From Amycolatopsis jejuensis (GTDB taxonomy: Bacteria; Actinomycetota; Actinomycetes; Mycobacteriales; Pseudonocardiaceae), in contig NZ_JNYZ01000005.1 of assembly GCF_000717335.1 (NCBI RefSeq), forward strand, positions 248,001 through 312,000: a stretch of DNA of 64,000 nt, written 5' to 3'. The translations under genes were made by a program, and so were the position numbers. Positions 34,227-43,353 of the stretch are shown in pieces (positions within the stretch are counted from its first letter, which is position 1; each line of letters opens with the position of its first letter). The notes beneath the pieces were generated by a model that worked only from the letters and a program-made list of their open reading frames with translations, searched no databases and was not told the DNA's origin.

Positions 34227-35376
34227 GGCGGTGCCGGCGGTCGCCGAGCGCCTGCTCGGGGAGGCTTGGGGCGGCGATGTCCGGCTCGGTTCCGCGGTGA
34301 CGCTGAGTGAGGGCAAGGCGTACCGGTTCACCGTCGAGACCGCTCCGGTGGATGCGCCCGCGCGGGTGATCGTCAAGACGGCACGATCCGAGCCGGGCCT
34401 GCCCGCTGATCCGGATGCGCGGGCAGGCAATCCGGCGCAGCCGCTCCTCGAGGAATGGGCAGGGCTGGCGTTCCTGAACAGCGTGCTGCCGGACAACGGG
34501 CTGGTACCTGCGTTCTACGGCGGGGATCGGGCCGCCTGCGTGGTCGCGATGGAGGACCTGGGGGCGGGCGAGAGCCTCGTCGATGCTCTTCGCGGGCCGG
34601 ATCCCGGCCGTGCCGGTGAGTCGCTCACCATGCACGCGCAGGCGATCGCGGACCTGCATACCGGGACCGCGGGTGCGGAGGCGCGGTACTGGGAGGTCAG
34701 GGATGCGCTCGGGCCGCGTGGCCTGCCGCGTGACTGGAAATCGTGGGGCAATCTGCTCGATACCCAAGGGTGGGGTGACCTGCGCCTTCTGGAGACGCAA
34801 CTGCGGAAGGGACTCTCCCTGCTGGGCCAGGAGGTTCCGGCGGCTTTCCGGGACGAATACGAAGCCTTGACCGGTTCGGTGGAGCACGCTTCGCCGTTCC
34901 GTGCCTACGTCCACAGCGACACGTGCCCGGACAATGCCCTTCTCGGGCCTGCCGGCGTGCGCTTGATCGATTTCGAGCGCGGTGGGTATCACCTTTGCCT
35001 GCTGGATACGGCGTACTACCGCTTGGGAATGCCGCATTGCTACTGGGCCGGCCGGCTGCCGCGGGAAGTCATTGCCGAGACCGAACGCGCGTATCGGGCC
35101 CGGCTGGGTATTGCCGGTGACTTCGGGGCGGCGCTGACCGAAGCGTGCGCGTATTGGATCATCAGCAACGGGATCTGGCCCCGAGCCTTCGCCGACTTCC
35201 CGTGGGGCAGCTCGACCTGGCGGGCCCGCGTACTCCACCAGCTGACCGCGTTCGCCGAGACCACGGAAGAATTCGGCCACTTGACGGCAATGGGCTCGGC
35301 CGCACGCGAGACCGTCCGCCTGGTGCGGAGTTGCGGGGGTGCCGCGGAATTGCCGTTGTTCCCTGCCTTTCGATGA
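34219..35376 (+). CDS. Phosphotransferase of the aminoglycoside/choline kinase fold, 385 aa
   Basis: A kinase-like fold protein. A P-loop-like start and a Lys in VIVKTARSE (about 53) bind ATP. The catalytic loop HSDTCPDN gives His232, Asp234 and Asn239, the HxDxxxxN pattern of aminoglycoside phosphotransferases. The metal-binding Asp251 is in LIDFERGG. No membrane segments or extra domains. It could phosphorylate a small alcohol, amino sugar or sugar, or be a resistance gene; the substrate is not predictable. The start is the ATG at 34219, just inside the amidohydrolase remnant. Confidence 0.82.
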   Translation: MTEAVPAVAERLLGEAWGGDVRLGSAVTLSEGKAYRFTVETAPVDAPARVIVKTARSEPGLPADPDARAGNPAQPLLEEWAGLAFLNSVLPDNGLVPAFYGGDRAACVVAMEDLGAGESLVDALRGPDPGRAGESLTMHAQAIADLHTGTAGAEARYWEVRDALGPRGLPRDWKSWGNLLDTQGWGDLRLLETQLRKGLSLLGQEVPAAFRDEYEALTGSVEHASPFRAYVHSDTCPDNALLGPAGVRLIDFERGGYHLCLLDTAYYRLGMPHCYWAGRLPREVIAETERAYRARLGIAGDFGAALTEACAYWIISNGIWPRAFADFPWGSSTWRARVLHQLTAFAETTEEFGHLTAMGSAARETVRLVRSCGGAAELPLFPAFR

Positions 35377-35417
35377 CGATCGAGCGGTCGCTGGGTCTCT
35401 CGCTGTCCGGTGAGTGG

Positions 35418-36335
35418 TTAGAGGATCGCGATCGGGTTGACCGGGGAACCGGTGCCGCCCGGAATGCGCAGGGGCGCGACGCACAGCATGAATTCGTACC
35501 GGCCGGCCGCGCGGCATTCCCGGGTCAGCGGGCCGAGCTGGGCCTGGTCCAGCAGCGCCACGCCGTACGACATCAGTGCCCCGTGCACGGTCCAGGGGAC
35601 CTCGTAGCCGCTCGGGGTGACGTCGGCGTTGTCCCAGACGAGCATCGCCACGTCGTGGTCCCGCAGGAACTCCAGGCAGGACGCGTGGAGACCGGGCCGC
35701 GGGTCCGGGGGATAGCCGGTCCATTCGTGGTGGTGGCGGGCATCCCATTCGTCGCGGCCGCCGAACACGCACAGCGCGTCACCCGGTTCCACGGTGAGTC
35801 CGGCCGCTGCCACCGCTGCCGCCAATTCGTTTCCGTGGACCGGTTCTTCCACTTCGACGCATTCGGTGCCGCGTAAGCCCGGAATGTCGAGAAGAAGGCC
35901 GCGCGTGACAATTCCGTCCGACCAGTTGTCGATATCACCCCAGGACGAACCGGATTCGGAGAGCACCTCGTCCGGCTGCCGTCCGCCCCACATGCCGTCG
36001 CGGTCCCAGATGTGACAGAGCGCGTCGAGATGCGTGATGTTGCGGCTGTGACAGTCGATGGTGATTGCGTCGTGCGCGTATCCGGCGTCGGCCGAGCGCC
36101 ACGTCGTGCGCACCAGCTCCTGCCCGATCGGCGTCGGGTTGTGCGGGCTTTTCGACGCGTCCAACGGGCGGGACAGCGACACCGAGCGCCCGGACCGGAC
36201 GAGCGCGGCCGCCTGCCGCCGCTTGGCGTCGTCGATGAGATTGATCGCTCCGCGCTGGTCGTCGGGGCCCCAACGGGTCCAGTTGCGGTCACGCTCGAGG
36301 AGGCGGCGTACGTCGTCCTCGCTGGGTAGCTGCAT
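35418..36335 (-). CDS. Cyclase-family (kynurenine formamidase-like) metal hydrolase, 305 aa
   Basis: The cyclase/KynB-fold metal motif reads HSRNITHLDALCH, giving His96, His102, Asp104 and His108, close to the family HxGTHxDxPxH. The N-terminus (RWGPDDQRGAINLIDD) is typical of the longer actinobacterial members of about 300 aa. These enzymes hydrolyse amide, formamide or lactone bonds with Mn or Zn. It starts 10 bp after the upstream MFS gene on the same strand, so the pair probably forms an import-and-hydrolyse operon. The substrate is unknown. Confidence 0.87.
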   Translation of the reverse strand: MQLPSEDDVRRLLERDRNWTRWGPDDQRGAINLIDDAKRRQAAALVRSGRSVSLSRPLDASKSPHNPTPIGQELVRTTWRSADAGYAHDAITIDCHSRNITHLDALCHIWDRDGMWGGRQPDEVLSESGSSWGDIDNWSDGIVTRGLLLDIPGLRGTECVEVEEPVHGNELAAAVAAAGLTVEPGDALCVFGGRDEWDARHHHEWTGYPPDPRPGLHASCLEFLRDHDVAMLVWDNADVTPSGYEVPWTVHGALMSYGVALLDQAQLGPLTRECRAAGRYEFMLCVAPLRIPGGTGSPVNPIAIL

Positions 36336-36345
36336 TCCGGGCCTC

Positions 36346-37719
36346 TCAGCGGGTGGTTTCGGGGTTGATCTCGGTGAGCGGGCGGCCGACGGTGGCCGGG
36401 ATGAACGGCAGGAAGGCGAGCAGGACGATCATCGGCACCGCCATGCCGAGGTAGGCCGCGGTCACGCCGAGTCCACTGTGGATGGCGACGAGAGCGGGCG
36501 CCGCCACCGCCCCGCCGAGGTGGCCGATCCCGTCGGAGAAGCCCATTCCCGCGGTGCGGGCGCGGGTGGGGAAGGTTTCCGTGCCGAGGGTGTAGAGAAT
36601 CGGCTGGAACACGGCGGCGGCGAACCAGGTGATGATGGTCCCGGCGAGGATGCCGGGAAGCTGTGTGGAGACGCCGAGAAGCGCACATCCCGCGGCCGTG
36701 AGCAGCGATGCGGCGGCGATCACGTACTTGCGCTCGAACCGGTCGCTGATCCACGGCGCCAGCAACGCACCGGCAATGGTGCCGACGTTCCCGATCGCGA
36801 CGAAGCCGATGCTCGCGCTGAGGTCGAATCCGCGCTGGTTGATGAACGTCGGATTGAGGCTCGCGAAGCCGTACGAGGTGAGGTAGAAAAGGAAGAAAAT
36901 GCCGGTGAGCAGGAGGCTGCGGGAGAGGAACGGCTTTCGCAGCAAGGCGCCGTAGGGCACCCGGGAATTCGACCGCGGCTCACCGGCGACAGCGGCCGGT
37001 GGGGGCAGCTGGATGCCGTAGCGGCGGATCGCGAATCGTTCCGCGCGGTCGATGATCTGCTCGGCCTCGTCGTCACGGCCTTGGGAAATCAGCCACCGCG
37101 GCGATTCCGGCAGCGATTTCCGGGTGGCCACGAGGAAGACCACCGAAATGATGGGAATGACGAGGAATGGTCGCCAGCCCCAGCTCACCGTTGGCACGAG
37201 AAGGAGCGCGACCAGCGGAGTGACGGTCGTCCCGACGAACGCGAAGAGGCTGGCCCACGAGTTGTACCGGCCGCGGAGACCGGCGGGTGCAAGTTCGCCG
37301 ATGTACGTGCTGATGGTGACGATGGCCCCGCCGGCCCCGGCCCCGGCGACCAGCCGCCACGCGATCAGCCATTCGAGATTCGGGCTGGCTGCGGTCGCCA
37401 GCGAACCCAGCGAAATGACCCCGAGCGACGCCAGAATTCCCGCGCGGCGCCCGTATTTGTCGCTCACGAAACTGGTGAAGAACGCCCCGATGACGAACCC
37501 GAGCAGGCTCGAGGTGATGGTGAGCGAAATCGCGGTACTGCCGGCACCGAGATCCTTGCGGATCGCCGGCAGCGCGATGCCGATGTTGTTGGTCTCGAAA
37601 TACGTGAAGAAGTACCCCGAGCCGACGATCCACAGCAGCAGATGGGGATACGGCCAGCGGGGTATCCGATCAAGACGGGCAACCAGCGATCGGGACTGAC
37701 TGGCGACAGATGGGGACAT
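36346..37719 (-). CDS. MFS transporter (metabolite:H+ symporter/sugar-porter-like), 457 aa
   Basis: About twelve membrane segments. Segment 1 includes YFFTYFETNNIGIALPAIRK. The motif A-type loop SFVSDKYGRRAGIL and the segment 4-5 loop GELAPAGLRGRYNSW are typical of the sugar-porter and aromatic-acid:H+ symporter groups. The central loop has ATRKSLPESPRWLISQGR, and there is a TFPTRARTAGMGF in the second half. It is upstream of and co-directional with the cyclase gene and most likely imports that enzyme's substrate. Confidence 0.87.
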   Translation of the reverse strand: MSPSVASQSRSLVARLDRIPRWPYPHLLLWIVGSGYFFTYFETNNIGIALPAIRKDLGAGSTAISLTITSSLLGFVIGAFFTSFVSDKYGRRAGILASLGVISLGSLATAASPNLEWLIAWRLVAGAGAGGAIVTISTYIGELAPAGLRGRYNSWASLFAFVGTTVTPLVALLLVPTVSWGWRPFLVIPIISVVFLVATRKSLPESPRWLISQGRDDEAEQIIDRAERFAIRRYGIQLPPPAAVAGEPRSNSRVPYGALLRKPFLSRSLLLTGIFFLFYLTSYGFASLNPTFINQRGFDLSASIGFVAIGNVGTIAGALLAPWISDRFERKYVIAAASLLTAAGCALLGVSTQLPGILAGTIITWFAAAVFQPILYTLGTETFPTRARTAGMGFSDGIGHLGGAVAAPALVAIHSGLGVTAAYLGMAVPMIVLLAFLPFIPATVGRPLTEINPETTR

Positions 37720-38328
37720 GGTCCTCCCTCAGTGCACGTGGCCGGAAATGCCTTCCGGCCACGGGAAAGGGCTTCGGGTCTTCCGGCTGGCCAGGCAGGC
37801 AAGCTCGAGGGACAGTAACACGACGCCAGGTTATGCACCAGCTGCGGCGAGGGCGGCTTGAGCATCGAGCGGCGAGAACGCTGAACGTAGCCACGACGAA
37901 GACACTGAGCGCGTCGGTGCGGTGAGACGGCGCGGACATGGTGTGCGGCCGTGCGGCGACGAGTACGCGGAGCTGCGAGGCTGCGGAGACGAATGGAGGG
38001 AAGCAGCATGGTACTTCTGTGGTGTCCTGCGTGGGGCGGCCGCGTCTTTGGTTGGCTATGCGTAAGTGCTGGTGGTTGGGTGGCCTCGGGGTCTGGTGGG
38101 TCCCGGAATGTGGCCGTCGGTTGTGGATCGCGGTGGTGTCGGGGGCGGTGCGTATGATGGTGTCATGTTATCGTCCACCATGCCGACAGCGCGTTTCACG
38201 ACGGCGGGCGCAAGGGAGTGGTGGGCGGCTGTCCGGTGTTACCGTTTTCGTGCGGGTCGGGGCCGGTCGTGGGGAGAGGGGGGCGACGTGGTCGTCTGCA
38301 GGTGTGGTGAGGGGCCGGTGGGAGTTCG
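37720..38328. other. 609-bp intergenic region, no gene seen
   Basis: This divergent gap must hold the promoters of the MFS-cyclase and double-TetR genes. No open frame in it has a recognisable domain. From about 38040 to 38320 the + strand is unusually rich in G and T. I could not find a confident palindrome or -35/-10 pair. Confidence 0.5.
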
Positions 38329-39576
38329 GTGACCAGCGTCGCGCAGGACGGGACTCCCACGCGGCGCGCGATTCTCGCCGCGGCCGAGCAGTGTATGGCG
38401 GAGCGGGGTTTCGCCGGGGCGCGGCTGACTGACATCACGGCCGACGTCGGCGTCACCACCGGGGCGCTTTATCGCTATTTCCCCGGCAAAGGGGCGTTGT
38501 TCGCCGAGCTTGTGGACCTTTTCGAGCAGGACGCCGTCGCCTCGCTCGGTCAGGCGGACGGGATCACCGACGCGATCCGGCGCTGGCTGGCGGCCGCCGA
38601 GACGCACGCGGGGACCGTTCGCGCGATCTTCGAGCTGGCGCGTCCCGGCACTGCGGAGATCGACCGATTTGCCGTGCTGCGCAACAAGATCGTGGACGCG
38701 TTCGGGGCGTATTTGCCGGTGCCCAGCGACGAACGGCAGGCGCTGGCGCGCGTTCTGGTGGACCTGCTCCTGCATTACGCGCTTGCGGTCTCGGCCGGAT
38801 GGTCGACCGGGCGGGCGCCGCAGCTGGCCGAGAATCTCGCCCGGCTCGTCGGAAGCGGGCTGTACGAGGACGCGGACTCGGTGCCGCCCCGTTCGGAAGT
38901 CGACATCGCGACCCGGCCGCACGACATCCGGCCCGGCTCGCGGCCCTTCATCCAGTGGAAACCCGCGGAGGGCAAGGAAGGACCGCGTTCGGCGCGAGGG
39001 CACAAGACCTGGGAGAGCGTGCGCCGGGCCGCGTTGCGGGCCTTCGAGGACCACGGCCTCGCCGGGACCACGGCGCTCGACATCTCGCAGATTGCCGGTG
39101 TCTCCTCCGGTACGGTTTACCGCTATTTCCTCGACAAGGAAGACATTTTCCGCAGCCTGCAGGCCACTGCCGAAGCGGATATCGTCCGCGAGACGCATCT
39201 GCCGCTGGTTCGCGGGCGGCTTGCCGTGCGGGCGACCCTGCTCGCGTACTTCGAGGTGTACCGGCGCCACATCGCCTTGTTCCGGGTGTGGCAGGAACTC
39301 CTGCAACGGCGGGCCGCAATGGCCGAGGCGTGGATCGGCCTGCGGGCGCATTTCATCGACGCCTTGACCAAAGCAATCCGGTTCGGGCAACAGGTGGGTA
39401 TTGCCGATCCGGAATTTGACGCGTCTGTGGTCGGGGAAATTTATTCGTTGTGCGACGAATCAGTCGTCTACACGAGGTTGATTCTCGGCTGGGACGATGA
39501 CCTCTCGGACGAACAGGTCGCGACCTGCGTGGAACGGCTGTTAATCGGAGGTTTCTCCCGTCCGGGCCCGCGATGA
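38329..39576 (+). CDS. Tandem TetR-TetR fusion regulator, 415 aa
   Basis: Two complete TetR-type units lie in one chain. The first HTH is at about 12-60 (RRAILAAAEQCMAERGFAGA, VGVTTGALYRYFPGKGALF). The second is at about 228-275 (RRAALRAFEDHGLAGTTALD, IAGVSSGTVYRYFLDKEDIF). Each is followed by a helical domain, with a Pro/Arg-rich linker around 190-222. Single TetR proteins dimerise, so a covalent tandem would be a built-in pseudo-dimer or could bind two operators. The GTG start has GGGAG four bases upstream. It overlaps the amidohydrolase start by ATGA. Confidence 0.88.
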   Translation: MTSVAQDGTPTRRAILAAAEQCMAERGFAGARLTDITADVGVTTGALYRYFPGKGALFAELVDLFEQDAVASLGQADGITDAIRRWLAAAETHAGTVRAIFELARPGTAEIDRFAVLRNKIVDAFGAYLPVPSDERQALARVLVDLLLHYALAVSAGWSTGRAPQLAENLARLVGSGLYEDADSVPPRSEVDIATRPHDIRPGSRPFIQWKPAEGKEGPRSARGHKTWESVRRAALRAFEDHGLAGTTALDISQIAGVSSGTVYRYFLDKEDIFRSLQATAEADIVRETHLPLVRGRLAVRATLLAYFEVYRRHIALFRVWQELLQRRAAMAEAWIGLRAHFIDALTKAIRFGQQVGIADPEFDASVVGEIYSLCDESVVYTRLILGWDDDLSDEQVATCVERLLIGGFSRPGPR

Positions 39577-40583
39577 CGGCCTTGCTGCCGGGTCATGGCT
39601 CGATCCGGGAGGAATGGCTGGCGCGGCACGTGGAATCGCCGCTGGCGCCGGAAATCCGGATTCTCGACCCGCATCACCACCTCTTCGATCCGCATTATCT
39701 GACTGCTGAATTCGAGGACGATCTCGATGCCGTCGAAGAGGTGGCGGCCACCATTTTCGTCGAATGCGGTCAGCATTACCGCACTGCCGGTCCGGTTCCG
39801 GAAAGGCCCGCCGGGGAAACGGAATTCGCCGCCGGGCTCGCGAGAACGGCGGGCCGGAACGGTCTTGCGGCGGCGATCGTCGGACACGCCGACCTCACGC
39901 TCGGCGCCGATGTGGAAGCCGCCCTCGCCGCGCACTTTGCCGTGGCGGACGGCCGGTTCCGCGGCGTCCGCCACCTGTCCGCCTTCGACCCCGATCCCGC
40001 GGTGACGCGACCGGTGTCCCGGCCGGAACCCGGTCTGCTGGGCCGGAACGAGTTCCGTCGCGGCTTCGCGGTGCTGGCGCGGCTGGGGCTCACGTTCGAC
40101 GCCTGGTGTTACCACCCGCAGATCCCCGAGGTGACCGAGCTGGCGCAGGCATTCCCGGACGTCCCGATCGTGCTGGACCACCTCGGCGGCCCACTGGGCA
40201 TCGGCACCTACGCAACCGCGCGCGACCAGGTATTCCGGGACTGGTCGGCGTCGATGGCAGACCTGTCGCGGCGGGAGAACGTACAGGTGAAACTCGGCGG
40301 CCTCGGGATGCGGAGCATGGGGCAGCAGCTGGGGGTCGCCGCGGAACCGCCGTCGTCGGAGCGCTTGGCGACGGTCATGCGTCCGTGGGTGGAGACCGCG
40401 GTGGAGCTTTTCGGCGCGGAGCGGTGCATGTTCGAGAGCAACTTCCCGGTGGACAAGGCATCGTACGCATACCGGACGTTCTGGAACGCGTGCAAACGCC
40501 TCACCGCGGGGTCGAGCGAGCCGGAACGGGCAGCCCTTTTCGGGGGCACAGCGGCGCGGGTTTACCGCGTGCCTTGGGATTGA
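39573..40583 (+). CDS. Amidohydrolase-2 family TIM-barrel hydrolase, 336 aa
   Basis: It belongs to the amidohydrolase-2 group of lactonases and decarboxylases. The metal motif DPHHHLFDP is at about 32-40. VIVGHADLTLG, GVRHLS and IVLDHLGGPLG (His in the middle) follow the barrel strands, and MFESNFPVDK is in the place of the final Asp strand. Relatives include L-rhamnono-lactonase and 2-pyrone-4,6-dicarboxylate lactonase. It is translationally coupled to the double-TetR gene by ATGA, so the regulator and enzyme are likely linked. The substrate is probably a lactone or cyclic acid; this is inference. Confidence 0.85.
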   Translation: MTALLPGHGSIREEWLARHVESPLAPEIRILDPHHHLFDPHYLTAEFEDDLDAVEEVAATIFVECGQHYRTAGPVPERPAGETEFAAGLARTAGRNGLAAAIVGHADLTLGADVEAALAAHFAVADGRFRGVRHLSAFDPDPAVTRPVSRPEPGLLGRNEFRRGFAVLARLGLTFDAWCYHPQIPEVTELAQAFPDVPIVLDHLGGPLGIGTYATARDQVFRDWSASMADLSRRENVQVKLGGLGMRSMGQQLGVAAEPPSSERLATVMRPWVETAVELFGAERCMFESNFPVDKASYAYRTFWNACKRLTAGSSEPERAALFGGTAARVYRVPWD

Positions 40584-40805
40584 CCGCTACCTCAGTGCCC
40601 TGATCCGTTCGTGGATCACGCCCATTCTGGGGCAGCGGTGGTGGCGCTGCGGCCGCAGTATGCGCCCGCAAACGGCATTTCCGCGAGCTGGGCAACCCCT
40701 GTTCCGCCCGCGCTCGGATTCCGGCTGTTGTGACCCGCGGGCCACGCTGCTAACCTGGCGACAGATTATCTTCGCCACTGTCGCCGAGATACCCAGGGGT
40801 ATTCC

Positions 40806-42461
40806 ATGGCCGTCCGCCGCGTCCCAGTCAGATTCGCCCCGGCTCGCTCCGGCGCGCGCGAACCCTCTGACACGGAAGAACGGCCGCGGCCCGAGGCGGG
40901 GGAGCGGGCTGGGTTCGGTGCAGGAGAACGGCAGTCCGACGCGGGCGGACCGGCTTTGTCCGGCAGCGCTGAGCAGCAGTGGTCCGGGGAGGGTGAACCG
41001 GCCTCGTCGGGCGGCGCACGGAAGCAGCGGCCCGGTGGGGGTGATCCGGCCTCGTCTGGTGGGGCTGGGTTGCGGTGGCCCGGGGAGGGTGAACCGGCCT
41101 CGTCCGGCAGCACTGAGCAGCAGTGGCTCGGCGGGGGTGAACCAGCCCAACCCGATACGGGACACCAATCGCCCCCCTGGGTGGAGGAACCGGTGCGGTC
41201 CGGCGTCGGACAGCGACTGCGCCTCGGCGCAAGGGAACCGGCCCGGCGAGACAAGCGGGATCCCCAAGGAAAACCACAAAAGCGCAAGAACGACCCGCGC
41301 AGGCGCCGTAGCGTCGCAGTGACGATCCTCTCCGCAGCAGTCCTCGCCGGATGTGCCGCTGGTCCCTCGAGTGACACCATCGTGATCGGCATGATCAAAG
41401 ACACCTCCGGGCCCGCGTCCGCGTACTCGCCTTACGTCACGGCTGGTGTCGAGCTTGCGATCAAGCAGATCAATGCCAGCGGTGGGGTTCTCGGCAAGCA
41501 GCTCGAGCTCGTCAGCGAGAGCGACGGCAGCGACACCAGCCAAACCCCCGTCCTGGTGCGGAAACTGGCCGGTAAAGGCGCCGGTGTCGTGCTGATGAAC
41601 TCGGGGTCAGCGTCCGCGGTCGCAGCGAATCCGGTGTGTGCGTCGAACGAGCTCGTGTGCCTCTCGCCCGACAATCTCAGTGCTGCCATAGTCACCGGCA
41701 AGGACACCGGCCACACGTACCTGCTCGGCCCGACCAGCGCGGGCATGGGCACCGCGTACGCCAAAGGCATGACGAATGCCGGGATCAAGACCGTCGCGGT
41801 CGTGGCCGACGACAGTTCCACCATCCAGCCTTACGTCCCCGTGCTGGCCAAGCCCATCAAGGAAGCCGGGGTCAAGATCGTCGCCGAGGAGAAGATTCCC
41901 GTCAACGCTGCCGACGTCAGTGCGCAGATCGCGCGGGTGCAGGCGGCGAAGCCGGACGCGGTGCTCGTCGTCTCGTCCGGTGGGCAGACCGAGGCGCTCG
42001 TGCAGACCGCCCTGCACCGGATGATGCCTGGCGTACCCAGGTTTTCGGGCGCGTCGTTCGGCAACCAGCCGACGGCGTGGCCGCTCGCCGGGCCGGGGGC
42101 GCTCGACGGGCTCGTGTACGTCGGTAGCGTCCATCCGGACAATCCGCGGACTCAGAAAGTGGCGGCGGCCTTGAAGCAACAGGGCGGTCAGCATGCCGAG
42201 CTCACCGCATACGGGCTGCAGGGCTACGACAGCGTCCAAATCGTCAAGGAAGCCTTGCAGAAGCAAGGATCCGGGACGCTGAACCAGGCCCTCCAGTCGG
42301 TTTCCGGGTACCAGTCCCACTACGGCAGCAGCGCCTTCACGATCAGTTTCGGGCCGAGCAAACACGTCGGGGCCGATGGGGACTGCGGAATGGTGCTCGG
42401 CACCTTCGGCGCGGACAACACACCCGGCCCGGCGTGGCCGGTGTCCCAACCCGCCTGCTGA
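40806..42461 (+). CDS. Liv-type ABC solute-binding protein with long N-terminal repeat extension, 551 aa
   Basis: Residues 183-551 are a type I periplasmic-binding protein of the branched-chain amino acid/amide (LivJ) group: IVIGMIKDTSGPASAYSPYV, AGVELAIKQINASGGVLGKQ and so on. A lipobox-like LAGC ends at Cys183, preceded by a short hydrophobic run (about 170-182) and a basic stretch KRKNDPRRRR. This is a lipoprotein signal displaced about 160 residues from the ATG. The extension is Gly/Pro/Glu-rich with five 16-residue repeats. AGGGG upstream of the ATG at 40806 supports this start. No ATG lies nearer the signal; GTGs at about 41181-41200 are alternatives. It feeds the importer below. Confidence 0.78.
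   Translation: MAVRRVPVRFAPARSGAREPSDTEERPRPEAGERAGFGAGERQSDAGGPALSGSAEQQWSGEGEPASSGGARKQRPGGGDPASSGGAGLRWPGEGEPASSGSTEQQWLGGGEPAQPDTGHQSPPWVEEPVRSGVGQRLRLGAREPARRDKRDPQGKPQKRKNDPRRRRSVAVTILSAAVLAGCAAGPSSDTIVIGMIKDTSGPASAYSPYVTAGVELAIKQINASGGVLGKQLELVSESDGSDTSQTPVLVRKLAGKGAGVVLMNSGSASAVAANPVCASNELVCLSPDNLSAAIVTGKDTGHTYLLGPTSAGMGTAYAKGMTNAGIKTVAVVADDSSTIQPYVPVLAKPIKEAGVKIVAEEKIPVNAADVSAQIARVQAAKPDAVLVVSSGGQTEALVQTALHRMMPGVPRFSGASFGNQPTAWPLAGPGALDGLVYVGSVHPDNPRTQKVAAALKQQGGQHAELTAYGLQGYDSVQIVKEALQKQGSGTLNQALQSVSGYQSHYGSSAFTISFGPSKHVGADGDCGMVLGTFGADNTPGPAWPVSQPAC
40917..41156 (+). repeat. Five 48-bp tandem repeats inside the solute-binding protein gene
   Basis: Five units of 16 codons, residues 38-53, 54-69, 70-85, 86-101 and 102-117. 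Each ends near GEPASSG or a variant such as GDPASSG. They encode a disordered Gly/Glu/Pro-rich segment ahead of the lipoprotein signal. Confidence 0.75.
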
Positions 42462-42480
42462 CCGACGGCAAGGAAACGCA

Positions 42481-43353
42481 ATGCCTTTACAACTGTGGGT
42501 GTCCGTCGCCGCGCTGGCGGTGTTCTCCGGGGTGCTCGGCCTCGGCTACCTGCTGGTGATGCGCGGCTCGGGCGTGTTCATGTTCGCGCTCGGCCCGCTC
42601 GCGATGACGTCGGCGATGCTCGGGTCCTGGCTGGTCACGGTTTACCAGCTGCCGAAACTGCTCGCCTTCGTGATCGGGGTGGTCGCGGCGACGGCGCTGT
42701 CGGCGTTGCTCGAAATGAGCATCGTCCGCCCGCTGCATCAACGCACCGGCGGCGCGGAGCTGCCGACGGTGGTCGCGATCGTGGCGGTGTTGTTCGCGCT
42801 GCAGCAACTGGCCGGGACCGTCTTCGGCCGCACCCCGCTCCCCGGGCAAGCGCTGGTCCCGGCCAGTTCGTGGCGCCTCGGCGGTCTCGTGCTCGACGGG
42901 CCACTACTCCTGCTGATCGGCGTCGGCCTCGTCCTGCTGGTGGCGGCCGGGTATTGGCTTCGCCGGACGCGGTACGGCCGGATGCTGCGCGCGGTCGGCG
43001 ACAACGAACGGGCCGCCGAGATCATCGGCGTTCCGGTCCGGCGGATCCGGCTCCTCGCGTTTGCCTTGGCCGGTGCGCTCGCCGGGGTCATGGGACCGCT
43101 TTTCGCGGCCAGGACGGGCGTGTCCTTCGAAAGCGGTCTACAGTGGACACTCGCCGGATTTCTCGCGCTGATCGTCGGCGGCATCGGCCCGTACTGGGCG
43201 CCGCTCGCGGGCGGGCTGATCATCGCGGCGCTGCAAACGCTCGCGGTGTACTGGCTCGGGCCGTCGTGGCTCGATTACCTGACCTTCGCGATGGCTTTCG
43301 TTTTCTTCGTTTTCCGGCCCCAAGGGCTGTTCCGAGCAAAGGTGCGAGTATGA
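42481..43353 (+). CDS. livH: Branched-chain amino acid-type ABC permease (LivH-like), 290 aa
   Basis: A LivH-type permease with about eight hydrophobic segments. RRTRYGRMLRAVGDNERAAEIIGVPVRRI (quoted here as a region near 165-193) is the conserved cytoplasmic loop, and AGALAGVMGPLFAARTG and the C-terminal GLFRAKV are typical. It begins 19 bp after the solute-binding gene and overlaps LivM by ATGA. In relatives these transporters import amino acids, amides or aromatic and aliphatic acids. Here the neighbours point to a carboxylic acid. Confidence 0.88.
   Translation: MPLQLWVSVAALAVFSGVLGLGYLLVMRGSGVFMFALGPLAMTSAMLGSWLVTVYQLPKLLAFVIGVVAATALSALLEMSIVRPLHQRTGGAELPTVVAIVAVLFALQQLAGTVFGRTPLPGQALVPASSWRLGGLVLDGPLLLLIGVGLVLLVAAGYWLRRTRYGRMLRAVGDNERAAEIIGVPVRRIRLLAFALAGALAGVMGPLFAARTGVSFESGLQWTLAGFLALIVGGIGPYWAPLAGGLIIAALQTLAVYWLGPSWLDYLTFAMAFVFFVFRPQGLFRAKVRV

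Noticed and set aside
34219..35376. Aminoglycoside resistance gene
   Set aside because: The HxDxxxxN and DFE motifs show only the fold. Many such proteins phosphorylate metabolites, and the context is catabolic.
37938..38432. Possible small gene upstream of the double-TetR gene
   Set aside because: Frames here are Gly/Trp/Arg-rich without motif and overlap the start of the well-supported TetR fusion.
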